In this document: one piece after another, positions 27,862 to 38,444 of the stretch
Position numbering within the stretch: the stretch's first letter is position 1
Layout of the letters: each line of letters opens with the position of its first letter
Assembly (NCBI GenBank): GCA_016719885.1
Contig: JADJYF010000002.1
Span: 62,001 to 126,000 of the forward strand
Length of the DNA: 64,000 nucleotides
Reading direction: 5' to 3'
From: Pseudomonadota bacterium
Lineage (GTDB): Bacteria > Pseudomonadota > Gammaproteobacteria > Ga0077536
The notes under the pieces: model-generated
What the model saw: only the letters and a program-made list of their open reading frames with translations
Told to the model about the DNA's origin: nothing
The model's database searches: none
Translations under genes and position numbers: made by a program

Positions 27862-28998
27862 ATGGCCTGGAACGATCCGGACGGCAATGAGCGCGATCCG
27901 TGGGGCGGTCGACGCAACGACCAGGGCCCACCCGATCTCGACGAGGTCGTGCGCAAAATGCAGGAGAAGCTGGCCGGTCTGTTTGGAGGCAAGCCGCGTC
28001 AACCCGCCTCGCCCGACAACGCCTTCGTGTGGGGCGTGATCGGTATCGTCGCGCTGTGCCTGCTGGCCTGGGAAATGGTCTATCGCATCGATCCGGCCGA
28101 ACGCGGCGTGGTGCTGCGTTTCGGCAAGTACGTGTCGATACTGCAGCCCGGCCCGCACGTGCGCTTCCCGCGACCGATAGAGGAAGTGCGCAAGATCAAT
28201 GTCGAGCGCATCGAAACCCTGACCGCGAATTCCTCCATGCTGACCGGCGACGAGAACATCGTCGACGTCGAAGTGGCGGTCCAATACCGCATCAAGGACG
28301 CCGAGGCCTACCTGTTCCGGATTGCCGATCCGGAAGTGTCGGTGCAGCGTGTCACCGAATCGGCCATCCGCGATGTCATCGGTCAGCGCACCCTCGACTT
28401 CGTCATCACCGAGGGCCGCGCCGAGATTGCGACCCAGGCCCAGGCACTCATCCAGCAGACTCTCGACACCTACGAGTCGGGCGTCATCATCACCAGCGTC
28501 AACATGCAGCCGGCCAAGCCGCCGGAAGAAGTGAAGGCGGCCTTCGACGACGCCATCAAGGCGCGTGAAGACAAGGAACGCAAGGTCAACGAGGGCGAGG
28601 CCTACCGCAACGAGGTCGTGGAGCGCGCCGCCGGTGAAGGCGCCCGCATCCGTCTCGATGCCGAGGCCTACAAGGAGCGCGTGATCGCGCAGGCCGAAGG
28701 TGAAACCAAGCGCTTCTCGCAACTGCTTGCCGAATACGACAAGGCGCCCGCCGTGACCCGCAACCGACTCTATCTCGAGACCATGGAAGAAGTACTGAGC
28801 AGCAGCAGCAAGGTGCTGATGGACACCAAGAACGGCAATAACGTCACCTACCTGCCGCTCGACAGGATCATGGGCAATGGCGACGCGGCCAATGCCGTTG
28901 AAACCACCGAAGCCGCGCCCGAAGCCCAACCCTATGCGCCGGCGCTCGAAGACAGCCTGCGCGACCGTCGGGTCGGTCGTACCCGGGTGGTGCGCTGA
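27862..28998 (+). CDS. hflK: FtsH regulator HflK
   Basis: 378 residues. A Gly/Asp-rich cytoplasmic N-terminus (MAWNDPDGNERDPWGGRR) precedes one membrane helix (AFVWGVIGIVALCLLAWEMVY) and an SPFH/band-7 domain (RIDPAERGVVLRFGKYV to RAEIATQAQALIQQTL). A helical coiled region with alternating charge (REDKERKVNEGEAYRN) follows. It forms a large periplasmic cage with HflC around FtsH. The stop codon overlaps the hflC start by one base (TGATG). Confidence 0.97.
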   Translation: MAWNDPDGNERDPWGGRRNDQGPPDLDEVVRKMQEKLAGLFGGKPRQPASPDNAFVWGVIGIVALCLLAWEMVYRIDPAERGVVLRFGKYVSILQPGPHVRFPRPIEEVRKINVERIETLTANSSMLTGDENIVDVEVAVQYRIKDAEAYLFRIADPEVSVQRVTESAIRDVIGQRTLDFVITEGRAEIATQAQALIQQTLDTYESGVIITSVNMQPAKPPEEVKAAFDDAIKAREDKERKVNEGEAYRNEVVERAAGEGARIRLDAEAYKERVIAQAEGETKRFSQLLAEYDKAPAVTRNRLYLETMEEVLSSSSKVLMDTKNGNNVTYLPLDRIMGNGDAANAVETTEAAPEAQPYAPALEDSLRDRRVGRTRVVR

Positions 28999-29858
28999 TG
29001 GCCTCCCGTATCGCCCTCGTCGTTGCGCTGTTGCTGTCGGTGGTGTTCGCGTGCAGCTTCCGCGTCTACGAATATGAATTCGCCATCGTCACCCAGCTCG
29101 GCAAGATCAAGCGCGCCGATTATGTGCCGGGCCTGCATTTCATGGTGCCGGTCTACCAGGAGGTCAAAACCTTCGACAAGCGCCTGCAGACCCTCGACGC
29201 CGAACCGCAGCGCTTCCTGACCGGCGAGAAGAAAGACGTCATCGTCGACTCCTTCGCGCGTTGGCGCATCAAGGACGTGGTCAAGTTCTACAAGTCATCG
29301 GGCGGCGATGGCGCGCGTGCAGGCCTGCTCATCTACCAGATGATCAACGACAGCCTGCGCAGCGAGTTCGGCAAGCGCACGGTGCAGGAAGTGGTGTCGG
29401 GCGGGCGCGGCGCGATCATGAAAGTCGTGACCGAGACCGCCGACGCGCGCGCCGAGCAGCTCGGCATGGAAATCGTCGACGTACGCCTGAAGCGCATCGA
29501 CCTGCCGACCGAAGTCAGCAGCACGGTCTACGAGCGCATGCGCTCCGAGCGTTCACGGGTGGCGCGTGAGTTCCGCGCGCGCGGTGAAAAGGAAGCCATC
29601 ACCATCCGTGCCGACGCCGACCGCCAGCGCACCATCATTGCCGCCGAGGCTTATCGCGACGCCGAGGTCCTGCGCGGCGAAGGCGACGCGAAGTCGGCCG
29701 CGATCTACGCCGACGCCTATGGCAAGAATCCCGAGTTCTTCCAGTTCTACCGCAGCCTCAATGCCTACAAGTCGAGCTTCAAGGGCAAGGAAGACGTGAT
29801 GCTGCTGCAACCGGATTCGGATTTCTTCAAGTATTTCCAACGCCCTGGCGGTGGTTAG
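28998..29858 (+). CDS. hflC: FtsH regulator HflC
   Basis: 286 residues. An N-terminal membrane helix (IALVVALLLSVVFACSFRVY) is followed by an SPFH domain (EYEFAIVTQLGKIKRADYVPGLHFMVP) and the helical segment AREFRARGEKEAITIRADADRQ. YADAYGKNPEFFQFYRSLNAY near the end is family-typical. It is the partner of HflK and modulates FtsH proteolysis of membrane proteins. The one-base overlap with hflK implies coupled translation. Confidence 0.97.
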   Translation: MASRIALVVALLLSVVFACSFRVYEYEFAIVTQLGKIKRADYVPGLHFMVPVYQEVKTFDKRLQTLDAEPQRFLTGEKKDVIVDSFARWRIKDVVKFYKSSGGDGARAGLLIYQMINDSLRSEFGKRTVQEVVSGGRGAIMKVVTETADARAEQLGMEIVDVRLKRIDLPTEVSSTVYERMRSERSRVAREFRARGEKEAITIRADADRQRTIIAAEAYRDAEVLRGEGDAKSAAIYADAYGKNPEFFQFYRSLNAYKSSFKGKEDVMLLQPDSDFFKYFQRPGGG

Positions 29859-29893
29859 GTCGGTGCGCCGCGGGTCGCCGCGGCGAACAGGGC

Positions 29894-30079
29894 ATGTGGC
29901 AGGATTTCTTTTCGGCGCTGGCGCTCATGCTCGTGTTTGAAGGCATCATGCCGTTTCTCAATCCTCAGCATTTCCGCCGCGGCCTGATGATGGCCGCGAA
30001 CCTGGACGACGTCACGCTGCGTGCCCTGGGATTGGTCGGCATGGTGGTGGGCGTGGGCATTCTGTACGTATCGAGGTAG
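29894..30079 (+). CDS. DUF2065 small membrane protein (YjeT-like)
   Basis: 61 residues with two hydrophobic segments: FFSALALMLVFEGIMPFLNP and LGLVGMVVGVGILYV. FEGIMPFLNP and the central WR/RR-type loop are the DUF2065 signature. The function is unknown. It has a fixed place after hflC in many Gamma- and Betaproteobacteria and is followed three bases later by hisZ. Confidence 0.92.
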   Translation: MWQDFFSALALMLVFEGIMPFLNPQHFRRGLMMAANLDDVTLRALGLVGMVVGVGILYVSR

Positions 30080-30082
30080 GCA

Positions 30083-31264
30083 GTGGCGGACGAGAAACTA
30101 TGGTTGCTGCCCGATGGCGTCGACGAAGTGCTACCGCCGCGGGCGCGCGTGCTCGAGCAGCTGCGGCGACGCATGCTCGACCTGTTCGAGCGCTGGGGAT
30201 ACGAGTACGTGATGCCGCCGGTGGTCGAGTACCTCGATTCGCTGCTGTCGGGTATCGGTGAAGACCTCGACCTGCAGACCTTCAAGCTGACCGATCAGCT
30301 CACCGGCCGCATGCTGGGCGTGCGCGCCGACATCACACCGCAGGTGGCGCGCATCGATGCCCACCGCCTGCCGAGCGCGGCGCCGCAGCGCTTCTGCTAC
30401 CTGGGGCCGGTGCTGCACACCCGCCCCGACAAGTTCGCCGGCTCGCGCAATCCCCTGCAGATCGGCGCCGAACTCTACGGCCATGCCGGCATCGAGGCCG
30501 ACGCCGAAGTCGTGAGCCTGTTGCTGGAACTGCTGGCCATCGCCGACATCGCGCCGGTGACGCTGGAGCTCGGCCACATGGGCCTGTTCCACGCCATCTG
30601 CGAGCTTGCCCATTTCGACCGCGCCATGGAGTCGCGCATCCTCGAGCGCCTGCTCATGAAGGACGAAAGCGGCCTGGCCGAGGCGCTGTCCGGCAGCGCG
30701 GCCAGTGCCGCGGTGGGCGCGCACCTGCATGCGCTGCTGGAACTCAACGGCGACGACAGCGTGCTCGGCAAGGCGCGCGTGGCGCTGCAGCGCGCGCCGG
30801 CCTCGGTGATGGCGGCGCTGGACGACATCGAGCGCCTGGTCGCGCTCATCCGCGAGCGCATGCCGGCCGCCGACCTGCATCTCGATTTCGCCGAACTGCG
30901 TGGCTACCGCTACCACACCGGCGTGATGTTTGCCGCCTACACGCCGGCCGCGGGGCGCGCCATCGCGTGGGGTGGCCGCTATGACAACATCGGACATTCC
31001 TTCGGCCGGCCGCGGCCGGCCACCGGGTTCAGCACCGATCTGAAGGTATTGGCGGGCCTGCGCGCCGCTGAGCACCCGCAGCTGGCGAAGATTTTCGCGC
31101 CGGCGGCCGATGATCCCGCACGTATGGCGGCCATTGCCAATCTGCGCGCGGCCGGCTATCGCGTGGTCGAGGGCCTGCCGGGACAGACCGCCGGCGCGCG
31201 CGACATGGGCTGCGAGCAGGTGCTGGCCGATCATGGCGGCCAGTGGCTGCTGGACGACATTTAA
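30083..31264 (+). CDS. hisZ: ATP phosphoribosyltransferase regulatory subunit HisZ
   Basis: 393 residues from GTG 30083, with AGGTAGG just upstream. The fold is that of a class II aminoacyl-tRNA synthetase ([57 protein letters not shown]) but lacks histidyl-tRNA synthetase anticodon-binding sequence. HisZ pairs with the short HisG to start histidine synthesis. Its position between DUF2065 and purA is characteristic of non-enteric Gamma- and Betaproteobacteria. Confidence 0.95.
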   Translation: MADEKLWLLPDGVDEVLPPRARVLEQLRRRMLDLFERWGYEYVMPPVVEYLDSLLSGIGEDLDLQTFKLTDQLTGRMLGVRADITPQVARIDAHRLPSAAPQRFCYLGPVLHTRPDKFAGSRNPLQIGAELYGHAGIEADAEVVSLLLELLAIADIAPVTLELGHMGLFHAICELAHFDRAMESRILERLLMKDESGLAEALSGSAASAAVGAHLHALLELNGDDSVLGKARVALQRAPASVMAALDDIERLVALIRERMPAADLHLDFAELRGYRYHTGVMFAAYTPAAGRAIAWGGRYDNIGHSFGRPRPATGFSTDLKVLAGLRAAEHPQLAKIFAPAADDPARMAAIANLRAAGYRVVEGLPGQTAGARDMGCEQVLADHGGQWLLDDI

Positions 31265-31292
31265 TTTCAAATCTTTTTTAGAGAGAACGAGC

Positions 31293-32584
<1,292 letters not shown>

Positions 32585-32604
32585 GGCGCGAGGTTCCGCG
32601 GTCC

Positions 32605-33199
32605 ATGACGAAATCCGCACCGGGCACGTCGCCAGATCGCGCACATCGTCGAATGGCTCGCTGAAGCCGAGAAGAAGGAAGCCCTCGAGCCGGCCGCGAT
32701 GTCGGTCGCGACCGTCGACGCCGAGGGGCGGCCGAGCCTGCGCATGGTGCTGCTGCGCGGCATCGACGAGCGCGGCCTGGTGTTCTACACCAATCTCACC
32801 AGCCGCAAGGCCGATGACATTCGCGCCAATGCGCATGTCGCGCTGTGCCTGCACTGGAAGTCCATGGCGCGCCAGGTGCGCGTGGAGGGCGTGGCCGCGC
32901 AAGTCGACGACGCCGAGGCCGACGCCTATTTCGCCAGCCGCCCGCGTGATTCGCAGATCGGCGCCTGGGCCTCGAAACAATCCCACGTCCTCGAAGGACG
33001 GTTCGCGTTGGAAGCGCGGGTCGCCAAGTACGCGGCACGCTATGCCATCGGCGCGGTACCGAGACCGGAATTCTGGTCAGGCTTTCGCGTCACGCCGCAA
33101 CGCATCGAGTTCTGGGAGGACCGGCCCTTTCGCCTGCACGAGCGCACGCTGTGGGAACTCGGCGACGGCGCGTGGAGCAGTCGTAAGCTCTATCCTTGA
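32605..33199 (+). CDS. pdxH: Pyridoxamine 5'-phosphate oxidase, N-terminal frameshift
   Basis: The main frame has all FMN and PLP-binding features: SLRMVLLRGIDERGLVFYTN, SRKADDI, WKSMARQVRVEG, SRPRDSQIGAWASKQS and a C-terminal FRLHER. A shorter start at ATG 32699 would lose the N-terminal helix. Upstream the same frame is open and encodes QIAHIVEWLAEAEKKEALEP but has no start codon. ATG 32605 (MTKSAPGTS) is in another frame. Joining them by removing one base near 32631 gives about 197 residues, normal for the short PdxH type. It is tail-to-tail with the lytic transglycosylase gene, 12 bp apart. Confidence 0.88.
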
Positions 33200-33211
33200 G
33201 CGCCGCCGCGC

Positions 33212-35044
33212 TCACTGCGCGTAACACTGCTTGACGGCCTCGACGCCGCGCGCGCGCAGCGCCTGGTATTTCTTCCAGAACGCCGAATCGATGTCGCGCA
33301 GGCTGCGCGGCTCCTTCGGATCGCGATAGCGACGCAGGTGTCCGGGCCCGCCGTTGTAGACCGCGTAGGCCGCGCGCGCGAGGTTGTGCGGGTCGCCCGT
33401 CACCTCGTGTTCCTTTTTCTTGATCGCGAAATCCACCAGGTAGTGCACCAGGATCTCGTTGCCGGCGCGGGCGTTGTAGCCGATGTCGGCGGCGAGCTTG
33501 TTCAAGTCGTACACGCCGCGCCACACGTGCTGGTTGATCTGCATGAGGCCCACCGAGCCGGCCGATGATCGCAGCGGCTCGATGCGTCCGGCTTCCCTCA
33601 CGTATTGACGCCAACAGGTTTCCTGCCAGGCGGTGGCGCGCAACAGCGTGCGATAGACCTCGATGAAAGGCGCTTGCACCTTGGCGCGGCTTTGCTCCTG
33701 TTCGGCGATGTCGCCGAGCAGGGCGTCGAGCGTGGCGAGATAGGCATCGAGGTCGCCGTCGCTCGGCAGCCAGCGATTCAGACGCGCGATGCCCGCGGCG
33801 TCGATGTCGGCGGCCTGGGCCGGTGTAATCCACCACGCCAGCCAGTCGGTGCTGCGCGATGGCTCGCCGGCGGTCACCAGTTCGGCCGGCAAACCCAGCA
33901 GTTCACGCAGCGCCGGGTCCGGCGCCGCGGAATAGCGCAGCGCTTCGTCTTCGACGGCCGGCAACAGCAGGCGCGCGAGTTGGCGCAGCGTCGCCTGGTC
34001 GATACGCACGCCAACCTGCGCACCGGCGCTGTCCAGCGCGCGCAACGCGTCGCCGGCATTGATGAGGGCCAGATAGCGCAGCGCCTCGTCACCCTGCGCC
34101 GACAGCTGCGCTTCGCCGAGGAGCGGCGTCAGGCGCTGCCACGCGTGCACGAACAGGCTGCGCACCGGGTCGGCATCGAGGGCATCGTTGGCGAGCGCGT
34201 CGCGCAGTTCGTAACGCGCCTCGAGCAAGGTCTCGGCCAGCGCCGCGCGCAGCGCGGGGCCGGCATGGCTGGCAACGGTCTTGATGAGCCAGGTCGCGAA
34301 CGCGTCCCAAGCCTGCCATTGCTGGTCCCAGGCCATGAGTTCATGGGCGGTCAGCGGCGCGTGCGGCAGCGGCGGCAGGGCCGCCGCGTTGACCTCCGGC
34401 ATGTCGAAGGCGAACGTCGTGACCAGCGCGTCGTGGCCACCATCGGCGGCTGCTATGCGCAGCGAGTCGGCGCAGAGGGTGGCGAAATCCGGTGCGCCGG
34501 CCAGCGCATTGGTGATGAGCTCACGACTGCCGCCCAACAGCGGCGCAAGTTCGAAGCTGAAGGCCTCGATGCGCGGGTGCACGTATTGCTTTACCCAGCC
34601 CCACATCACGCCCGGCACGGTTTCCTTCTTGCCGCTCTCGTCACGAATGTCGGAATCGACGATGCGAAACGCTATCGCGGTGGGCGAGTCGCCAACGCGC
34701 GCGCTTTCGCGCAGGATCACCTGGCCGCGCCAGGTGAAGGGCAACAGGCAGGCGCCGCCCGGCATCGGTGTGCCGCCGCGGGCGTCCACCCGCATCGCGA
34801 CCTGCATGCCGCCGGCGGCGGCGCCTTCGACCTTGGGCGCCGACAGTTTCAACTTGTTGCAGCCGCTCGCATCGCTCAATGCATGCAGGCTTTCTTCAGG
34901 CTCGATGAACACGCGCTCGGCAAGCTGCGCGCGCACCAGCGCATAGGGAATGTTGAGCGGCACCTCGACGGTGGTCGGCGCGGCGCGCGGCGCCGGGCCG
35001 GCGCAGCACAGCAGCGCCACGATGAGCGCGCGCGCGTACTTCAT
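33212..35044 (-). CDS. Periplasmic lytic transglycosylase (SLT domain) with long N-terminal region
   Basis: 610 residues from ATG 35042-35044. A signal peptide (MKYARALIVALLCCAGPAPRA) is followed by about 440 residues I cannot assign, then a C-terminal SLT domain (about 470-610). The catalytic Glu is in ATAWQETCWRQY, followed by SSAGSVGLMQINQHVW, YNARAGNEILVHYL and YAVYNGGPGHLRRY. It should cleave peptidoglycan between MurNAc and GlcNAc. The start overlaps the napH stop by ATGA, so it is the third gene of a napG-napH-slt operon, an unusual partnership. Confidence 0.9.
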   Translation of the reverse strand: MKYARALIVALLCCAGPAPRAAPTTVEVPLNIPYALVRAQLAERVFIEPEESLHALSDASGCNKLKLSAPKVEGAAAGGMQVAMRVDARGGTPMPGGACLLPFTWRGQVILRESARVGDSPTAIAFRIVDSDIRDESGKKETVPGVMWGWVKQYVHPRIEAFSFELAPLLGGSRELITNALAGAPDFATLCADSLRIAAADGGHDALVTTFAFDMPEVNAAALPPLPHAPLTAHELMAWDQQWQAWDAFATWLIKTVASHAGPALRAALAETLLEARYELRDALANDALDADPVRSLFVHAWQRLTPLLGEAQLSAQGDEALRYLALINAGDALRALDSAGAQVGVRIDQATLRQLARLLLPAVEDEALRYSAAPDPALRELLGLPAELVTAGEPSRSTDWLAWWITPAQAADIDAAGIARLNRWLPSDGDLDAYLATLDALLGDIAEQEQSRAKVQAPFIEVYRTLLRATAWQETCWRQYVREAGRIEPLRSSAGSVGLMQINQHVWRGVYDLNKLAADIGYNARAGNEILVHYLVDFAIKKKEHEVTGDPHNLARAAYAVYNGGPGHLRRYRDPKEPRSLRDIDSAFWKKYQALRARGVEAVKQCYAQ

Positions 35045-35919
35045 GGTCCCTGCGTCGCGGCGCCGTCGCGGTCGCCCCGGTAGAGCGGCCGGAGCGTGAA
35101 TTTGAAGACATCGTCGGCGCACACGTCGATGCAGCGCCCGCAGTTGGTGCAGGCGCTGTCCAATACCAGGCGCGTGGCGTCGCCGCTGCCGCGCAGCGCC
35201 GGCGTGATGACCTGCGGCTCGGGACACACCGCGAAGCAGTCACCGCAGTCGGTGCAGGCCTCGCGTTTATCGGCGGCGATGCGCAGCGCCGCGCCGCGGC
35301 CGACGAGCGCATAGAAGGCGCCGACCGGACACAGGTGGCCACACCAGCCGCGCCGGCTGACCAGCAGATCGAAAAGAAATACCGCCAGCACGATGGTCCA
35401 CGCCAGGCCCATGCCGAACACCAGCGCGCGTTGCACCATGGTGACGGGATTGACCAGTTCCCAGGCGATGCCACCGCCGAGCGCCGCCACCACCAGTGTC
35501 ATTGCCAGCAGCCAGTAACGCAGCGCGCGCTGCGGCCGCCAGCCGGGTGGCAGGTGCAGGCGTTCACGGCACCAGTGCGCGAGGTCGGTGATGACGTTGA
35601 CCGGACAAACCCACGAGCAATACACGCGCCCGCCCACCAGCGCGTAGAACAGCGTGACCAGCGCGGCGCCGAGCAGCGCGGTGCGCGTCACGTGATGGGT
35701 GGCGAGCACCGATTGCAGGGCGATGTAGGGATCTTCGAGCGGCACGAAGTCGAACCACAGGCTGGCGGCGAGATTGCCCTTCACCCACCACACGCCGAAC
35801 CAGGGGCCGAGCAGGAACAGGCCGAGCAGCGCGAACTGGCTGGCACGGCGCAGCAGCAGCCAACGCTGGCGCTGCAAGAAACCGCGCGTATCGGCGCGGG
35901 CCGCGACGGCGTCCGGCAT
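35041..35919 (-). CDS. napH: NapH-type membrane ferredoxin, quinol dehydrogenase subunit
   Basis: 292 residues from ATG 35917-35919. Four to five hydrophobic helices are interrupted by CSWVCPVNVITD and CGHLCPVGAFY, the paired CxxxCP motifs of NapH/NosR/CcoG proteins. Two C-terminal 4Fe-4S motifs follow: CTDCGDCFAVCPEP and CTNCGRCIDVCADD. With NapG it passes electrons from quinol to periplasmic oxidoreductases. It starts 8 bp after the napG stop and overlaps the transglycosylase start. No napA, napB, napD or nosZ is in the window. Confidence 0.93.
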   Translation of the reverse strand: MPDAVAARADTRGFLQRQRWLLLRRASQFALLGLFLLGPWFGVWWVKGNLAASLWFDFVPLEDPYIALQSVLATHHVTRTALLGAALVTLFYALVGGRVYCSWVCPVNVITDLAHWCRERLHLPPGWRPQRALRYWLLAMTLVVAALGGGIAWELVNPVTMVQRALVFGMGLAWTIVLAVFLFDLLVSRRGWCGHLCPVGAFYALVGRGAALRIAADKREACTDCGDCFAVCPEPQVITPALRGSGDATRLVLDSACTNCGRCIDVCADDVFKFTLRPLYRGDRDGAATQGP

Positions 35920-35927
35920 GGAAAGGC

Positions 35928-36599
35928 TCAAGCGGGATTGAGACCGAGGTCGTGCCGCACCAGGGCGCGCGGCAAGACCTTGATGGCGGCTTGCTCCACC
36001 ACGCAATCCTTTTCGCACTTGCCGCAGCCGGTGCATTGTTCGCGATGCACGGTCGGCTCGAAATACACGCGCTTGCCGTCCTGTTTCATTTCCATGGTGA
36101 TGGCCTCGTCCTTGATCGGGCAGGCGAGGTAACAGGCCTGGCAATGGGCGATGCCATTGATGCTGTAACAGGTGTCGGTACCGACCACCACCGCCACGCC
36201 CATGTCGGCGTCGCGAATGTCGGTGAGCTGTTTCGACAGCGCATCGGTCGGACAGGCCGCCACGCAGGGTATGTCCTTGCACATGTAACAGGGTACGTCG
36301 CGCGCCACGAAGTAGGGCGTGCCGGTGGCGAGCGAGGCGCCGAAGGGCGCGAGCTTCAAGGTGTCGTAGGGGCAGTCGCGCACGCACAGTCCGCAGCGCA
36401 CGCAGGCGCCGAGGAAATCATCTTCCGCCAGCGCACCGGGAGGACGCAGCGCACCGATGGGACGCGAGGCCGCCTGTTCGGCATAACTGCCGAGCAGCAG
36501 GCCGACCAGGCTGACCGCGCCGGCGGCCTGCGCGCCACGCGTGAGCATGCGGCGCCGGTCGGGATCGTGAATTGCCTTGCGTTCGTTGTGGTTGGACAT
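35928..36599 (-). CDS. napG: NapG-type periplasmic ferredoxin
   Basis: 223 residues. A twin-arginine-type signal (DPDRRRMLTRGAQAAGAVSL) directs export of the folded protein. Four 4Fe-4S clusters are indicated: CVRCGLCVRDCPYD, CYMCKDIPCVAACPT, the CYSINGIAHCQACYLACP set and CTGCGKCEKDC. With NapH it forms a quinol dehydrogenase. I see no FNR box upstream. On the minus strand, ACTATAC at about 36653-36660 could be a -10. Confidence 0.93.
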   Translation of the reverse strand: MSNHNERKAIHDPDRRRMLTRGAQAAGAVSLVGLLLGSYAEQAASRPIGALRPPGALAEDDFLGACVRCGLCVRDCPYDTLKLAPFGASLATGTPYFVARDVPCYMCKDIPCVAACPTDALSKQLTDIRDADMGVAVVVGTDTCYSINGIAHCQACYLACPIKDEAITMEMKQDGKRVYFEPTVHREQCTGCGKCEKDCVVEQAAIKVLPRALVRHDLGLNPA

Positions 36600-36698
36600 G
36601 GCCTCGCGCCTCGTCTGCGCGCGGCGCGCCGACGGCGCGATGACGGCAGGCCGGTATAGTGCGCCCTCGCGCCGCGCACTGCCAAGCAGCGAGCGCGC

Positions 36699-36941
36699 CT
36701 AGATGCCGTGGCGCGCGCGAAATTCGCGGATCTCGGTCGCGACCTCGGCGCTCAAGCGCGTGACATCGGCACGCGCGAATATGGCGCGCAGGGCTTTGCG
36801 TTCTTCATCGTCGATTTCGCCATCGCTCAAGGCCACGCGTTCCAGGAAATGCAATTCATCAAGGTCGATGATGCCATCGTTGGCGAACATCACCAGGAAG
36901 GAATAGCCGATGAGATCGGCGGCGCGGGAGTCGTGTGACAT
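36699..36941 (-). CDS. Small acidic TerB-like protein, hypothetical
   Basis: 80 residues from ATG 36939-36941 (MSHDSRAADLIGYSFLVMFA), with GGAACC upstream. The sequence NDGIIDLDELHFLERVALSDGEIDDEERKALRAIF resembles both EF-hand-like and TerB-type acidic helical repeats, where an Asp-rich turn precedes helix pairs. I infer a TerB-like fold; metal binding is untested. It is downstream of another small gene (36978-37244) in the same orientation, 36 bp apart. The first ten residues of the longer open frame lack a ribosome-binding site. Confidence 0.65.
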   Translation of the reverse strand: MSHDSRAADLIGYSFLVMFANDGIIDLDELHFLERVALSDGEIDDEERKALRAIFARADVTRLSAEVATEIREFRARHGI

Positions 36942-36960
36942 GCGGGTTCCTGGGCCGGGG

Positions 36961-36982
36961 CGCGAACGCATTCACACCTACA
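36961..36982. repeat. Degenerate copy of the GTGCGAAT-family repeat
   Basis: GCGAACGCATTCACACCTACAG matches the right arm of the 2770-2856 repeat at 19 of 22 positions and is likewise followed by GGGG. It supplies the stop codon (36978-36980) of the upstream small gene, exactly as the other copy does for copA. Confidence 0.55.
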
Positions 36983-37244
36983 GGGGGCGGTCGGGATGGG
37001 TGGCGACGAAGTGCTTCAGCACCGTGGTCAAGTCCGCGGCACGTTGGGCATGGCCGTTGGCGGTGGCGTGCATGATGTCGTCGATGATCATGCGTTTGAT
37101 CATGCGCTCGCCGTCCGGTGACTCGATCAGATAGGAAGCAAGTTCGGCGGCGACCATGGCCGACACGTGTTCATGCTCGGCGATGGCGTCTAGCTCGTCG
37201 GGCGTCAGGTGCAGAAACGCGATGCAATCGTCGAGCGTGATCAT
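36978..37244 (-). CDS. Hypothetical 88-residue protein
   Basis: Starts at ATG 37242-37244 with GGAGG nine bases upstream, a strong ribosome-binding site. The sequence begins MITLDDCIAFLHLTPDELDA and is predicted helical and acidic, with EHEHVSAMVAAELASYLIES followed by a basic stretch GERMIKRMIIDD. I do not recognise the family. Its last codon and stop (CTG TAG) lie in an intergenic repeat. It is divergent from the 3-hydroxybutyrate dehydrogenase gene. Confidence 0.7.
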   Translation of the reverse strand: MITLDDCIAFLHLTPDELDAIAEHEHVSAMVAAELASYLIESPDGERMIKRMIIDDIMHATANGHAQRAADLTTVLKHFVATHPDRPL

Positions 37245-37414
37245 GGCGCTGCCCTCCGGCGGGGTGTATTCGCATGATTCGCCGGCCATGGCCGGCGGGC
37301 CTTGATCCGTGTCATTCTGCCGGCCGTTCACCACGCCGTGCGTGACCGTGACCGGGGGGCGCGGTCAGTGTGGGCACGCGCGTCCGTCATAGTAGAAATC
37401 CAGGAGTCCAGTCC

Positions 37415-38197
37415 ATGTTGAAAGACCACGTCGCCCTCGTCACCGGTTCCACCAGCGGTATCGGCCTCGGCATCGCCGAACAACTGGCCGCGGCCGGCGC
37501 CCATGTCGTCCTGAACGGCTTCGCCGACGAGGCCCTGGTCAGCAGCCTCAAGAGCCGCCTCGGCGCGCTGGGCGGCGGCCGCGTCGAATACGACGGCGCC
37601 GACATGCGCGATGCCGAGGCGGTGCGGGCCATGGTGGCGGGGGTCGTCGAACGTCACGGACGTCTCGACATCCTGGTCAACAACGCCGGCATCCAGCACG
37701 TGGCGCCGGTCGAGGATTTCCCCATCGACAAGTGGAACGACATCATCGCCATCAACCTGTCGTCGGCCTTCCACGCCAGTGCCGCGGCGATACCGGCCAT
37801 GAAGGCCGCACGCCGCGGCCGCATCATCATGATGGCCTCGGCCCATGCGCTGGCCGCGTCACCGTTCAAAGCGGCCTATGTCGCCGCCAAGCACGGCATC
37901 GCCGGCCTGACCAAGACCATCGCGCTGGAACTCGCGGAGTTCGGCGTGACCTGCAACGCCATTTGTCCGGGCTACGTGCTGACGCCGCTGGTCGAGCGCC
38001 AGATTCCCGATACCGCCAAGGCGCGCGGCATCACCGAAGACGAGGTCAAACGCGATGTGCTGCTGGCCGCGCAGCCGACCAAGGACTTCGTCACCATCGC
38101 CCAGGTCGCGAGCCTCGCCCTGTACCTGTGCCGGCCGGAAGCGGCGCAGATCACCGGCACGACGCTGTCCATGGACGGAGGCTGGACCGCCAAGTAG
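37415..38197 (+). CDS. bdhA: 3-hydroxybutyrate dehydrogenase (SDR family)
   Basis: 260 residues from ATG 37415, with AGGAG upstream. NAD-binding TGSTSGIG is at 10-17, NNAG at 89-92, and the catalytic triad is Ser142, Tyr155 and Lys159 (ASAHALAASPFKAAYVAAKHG). The C-terminal CPGYVLTPLVERQIPDTAKARG and AAQPTKDFVT segments match D-3-hydroxybutyrate dehydrogenases. It oxidises 3-hydroxybutyrate to acetoacetate, as in polyhydroxybutyrate use. No PHB synthase is nearby. The gene stands alone on the + strand. Confidence 0.92.
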   Translation: MLKDHVALVTGSTSGIGLGIAEQLAAAGAHVVLNGFADEALVSSLKSRLGALGGGRVEYDGADMRDAEAVRAMVAGVVERHGRLDILVNNAGIQHVAPVEDFPIDKWNDIIAINLSSAFHASAAAIPAMKAARRGRIIMMASAHALAASPFKAAYVAAKHGIAGLTKTIALELAEFGVTCNAICPGYVLTPLVERQIPDTAKARGITEDEVKRDVLLAAQPTKDFVTIAQVASLALYLCRPEAAQITGTTLSMDGGWTAK

Positions 38198-38444
38198 ACC
38201 GGCACCGGCGAAGCTGCCGACGCCCATGCTGGCGTCAGTTGGCGGCGTGCCCAAACGAGACCTGGCACCGCGAATTGGCGGCGCGGCGACCTAGCTATGG
38301 CGAGGCCTTCGGGGCATACTTGAAACGTTCGGGCAGGGATGCCAGGAAGGCCATTCCATTCGCTCGACGTCGCCACCCAAACAGGCGACGCGCATGCCAC
38401 GGAGGGTGGCGTTGGTCAGACGCACGTTCGACGATCCGGATTTC

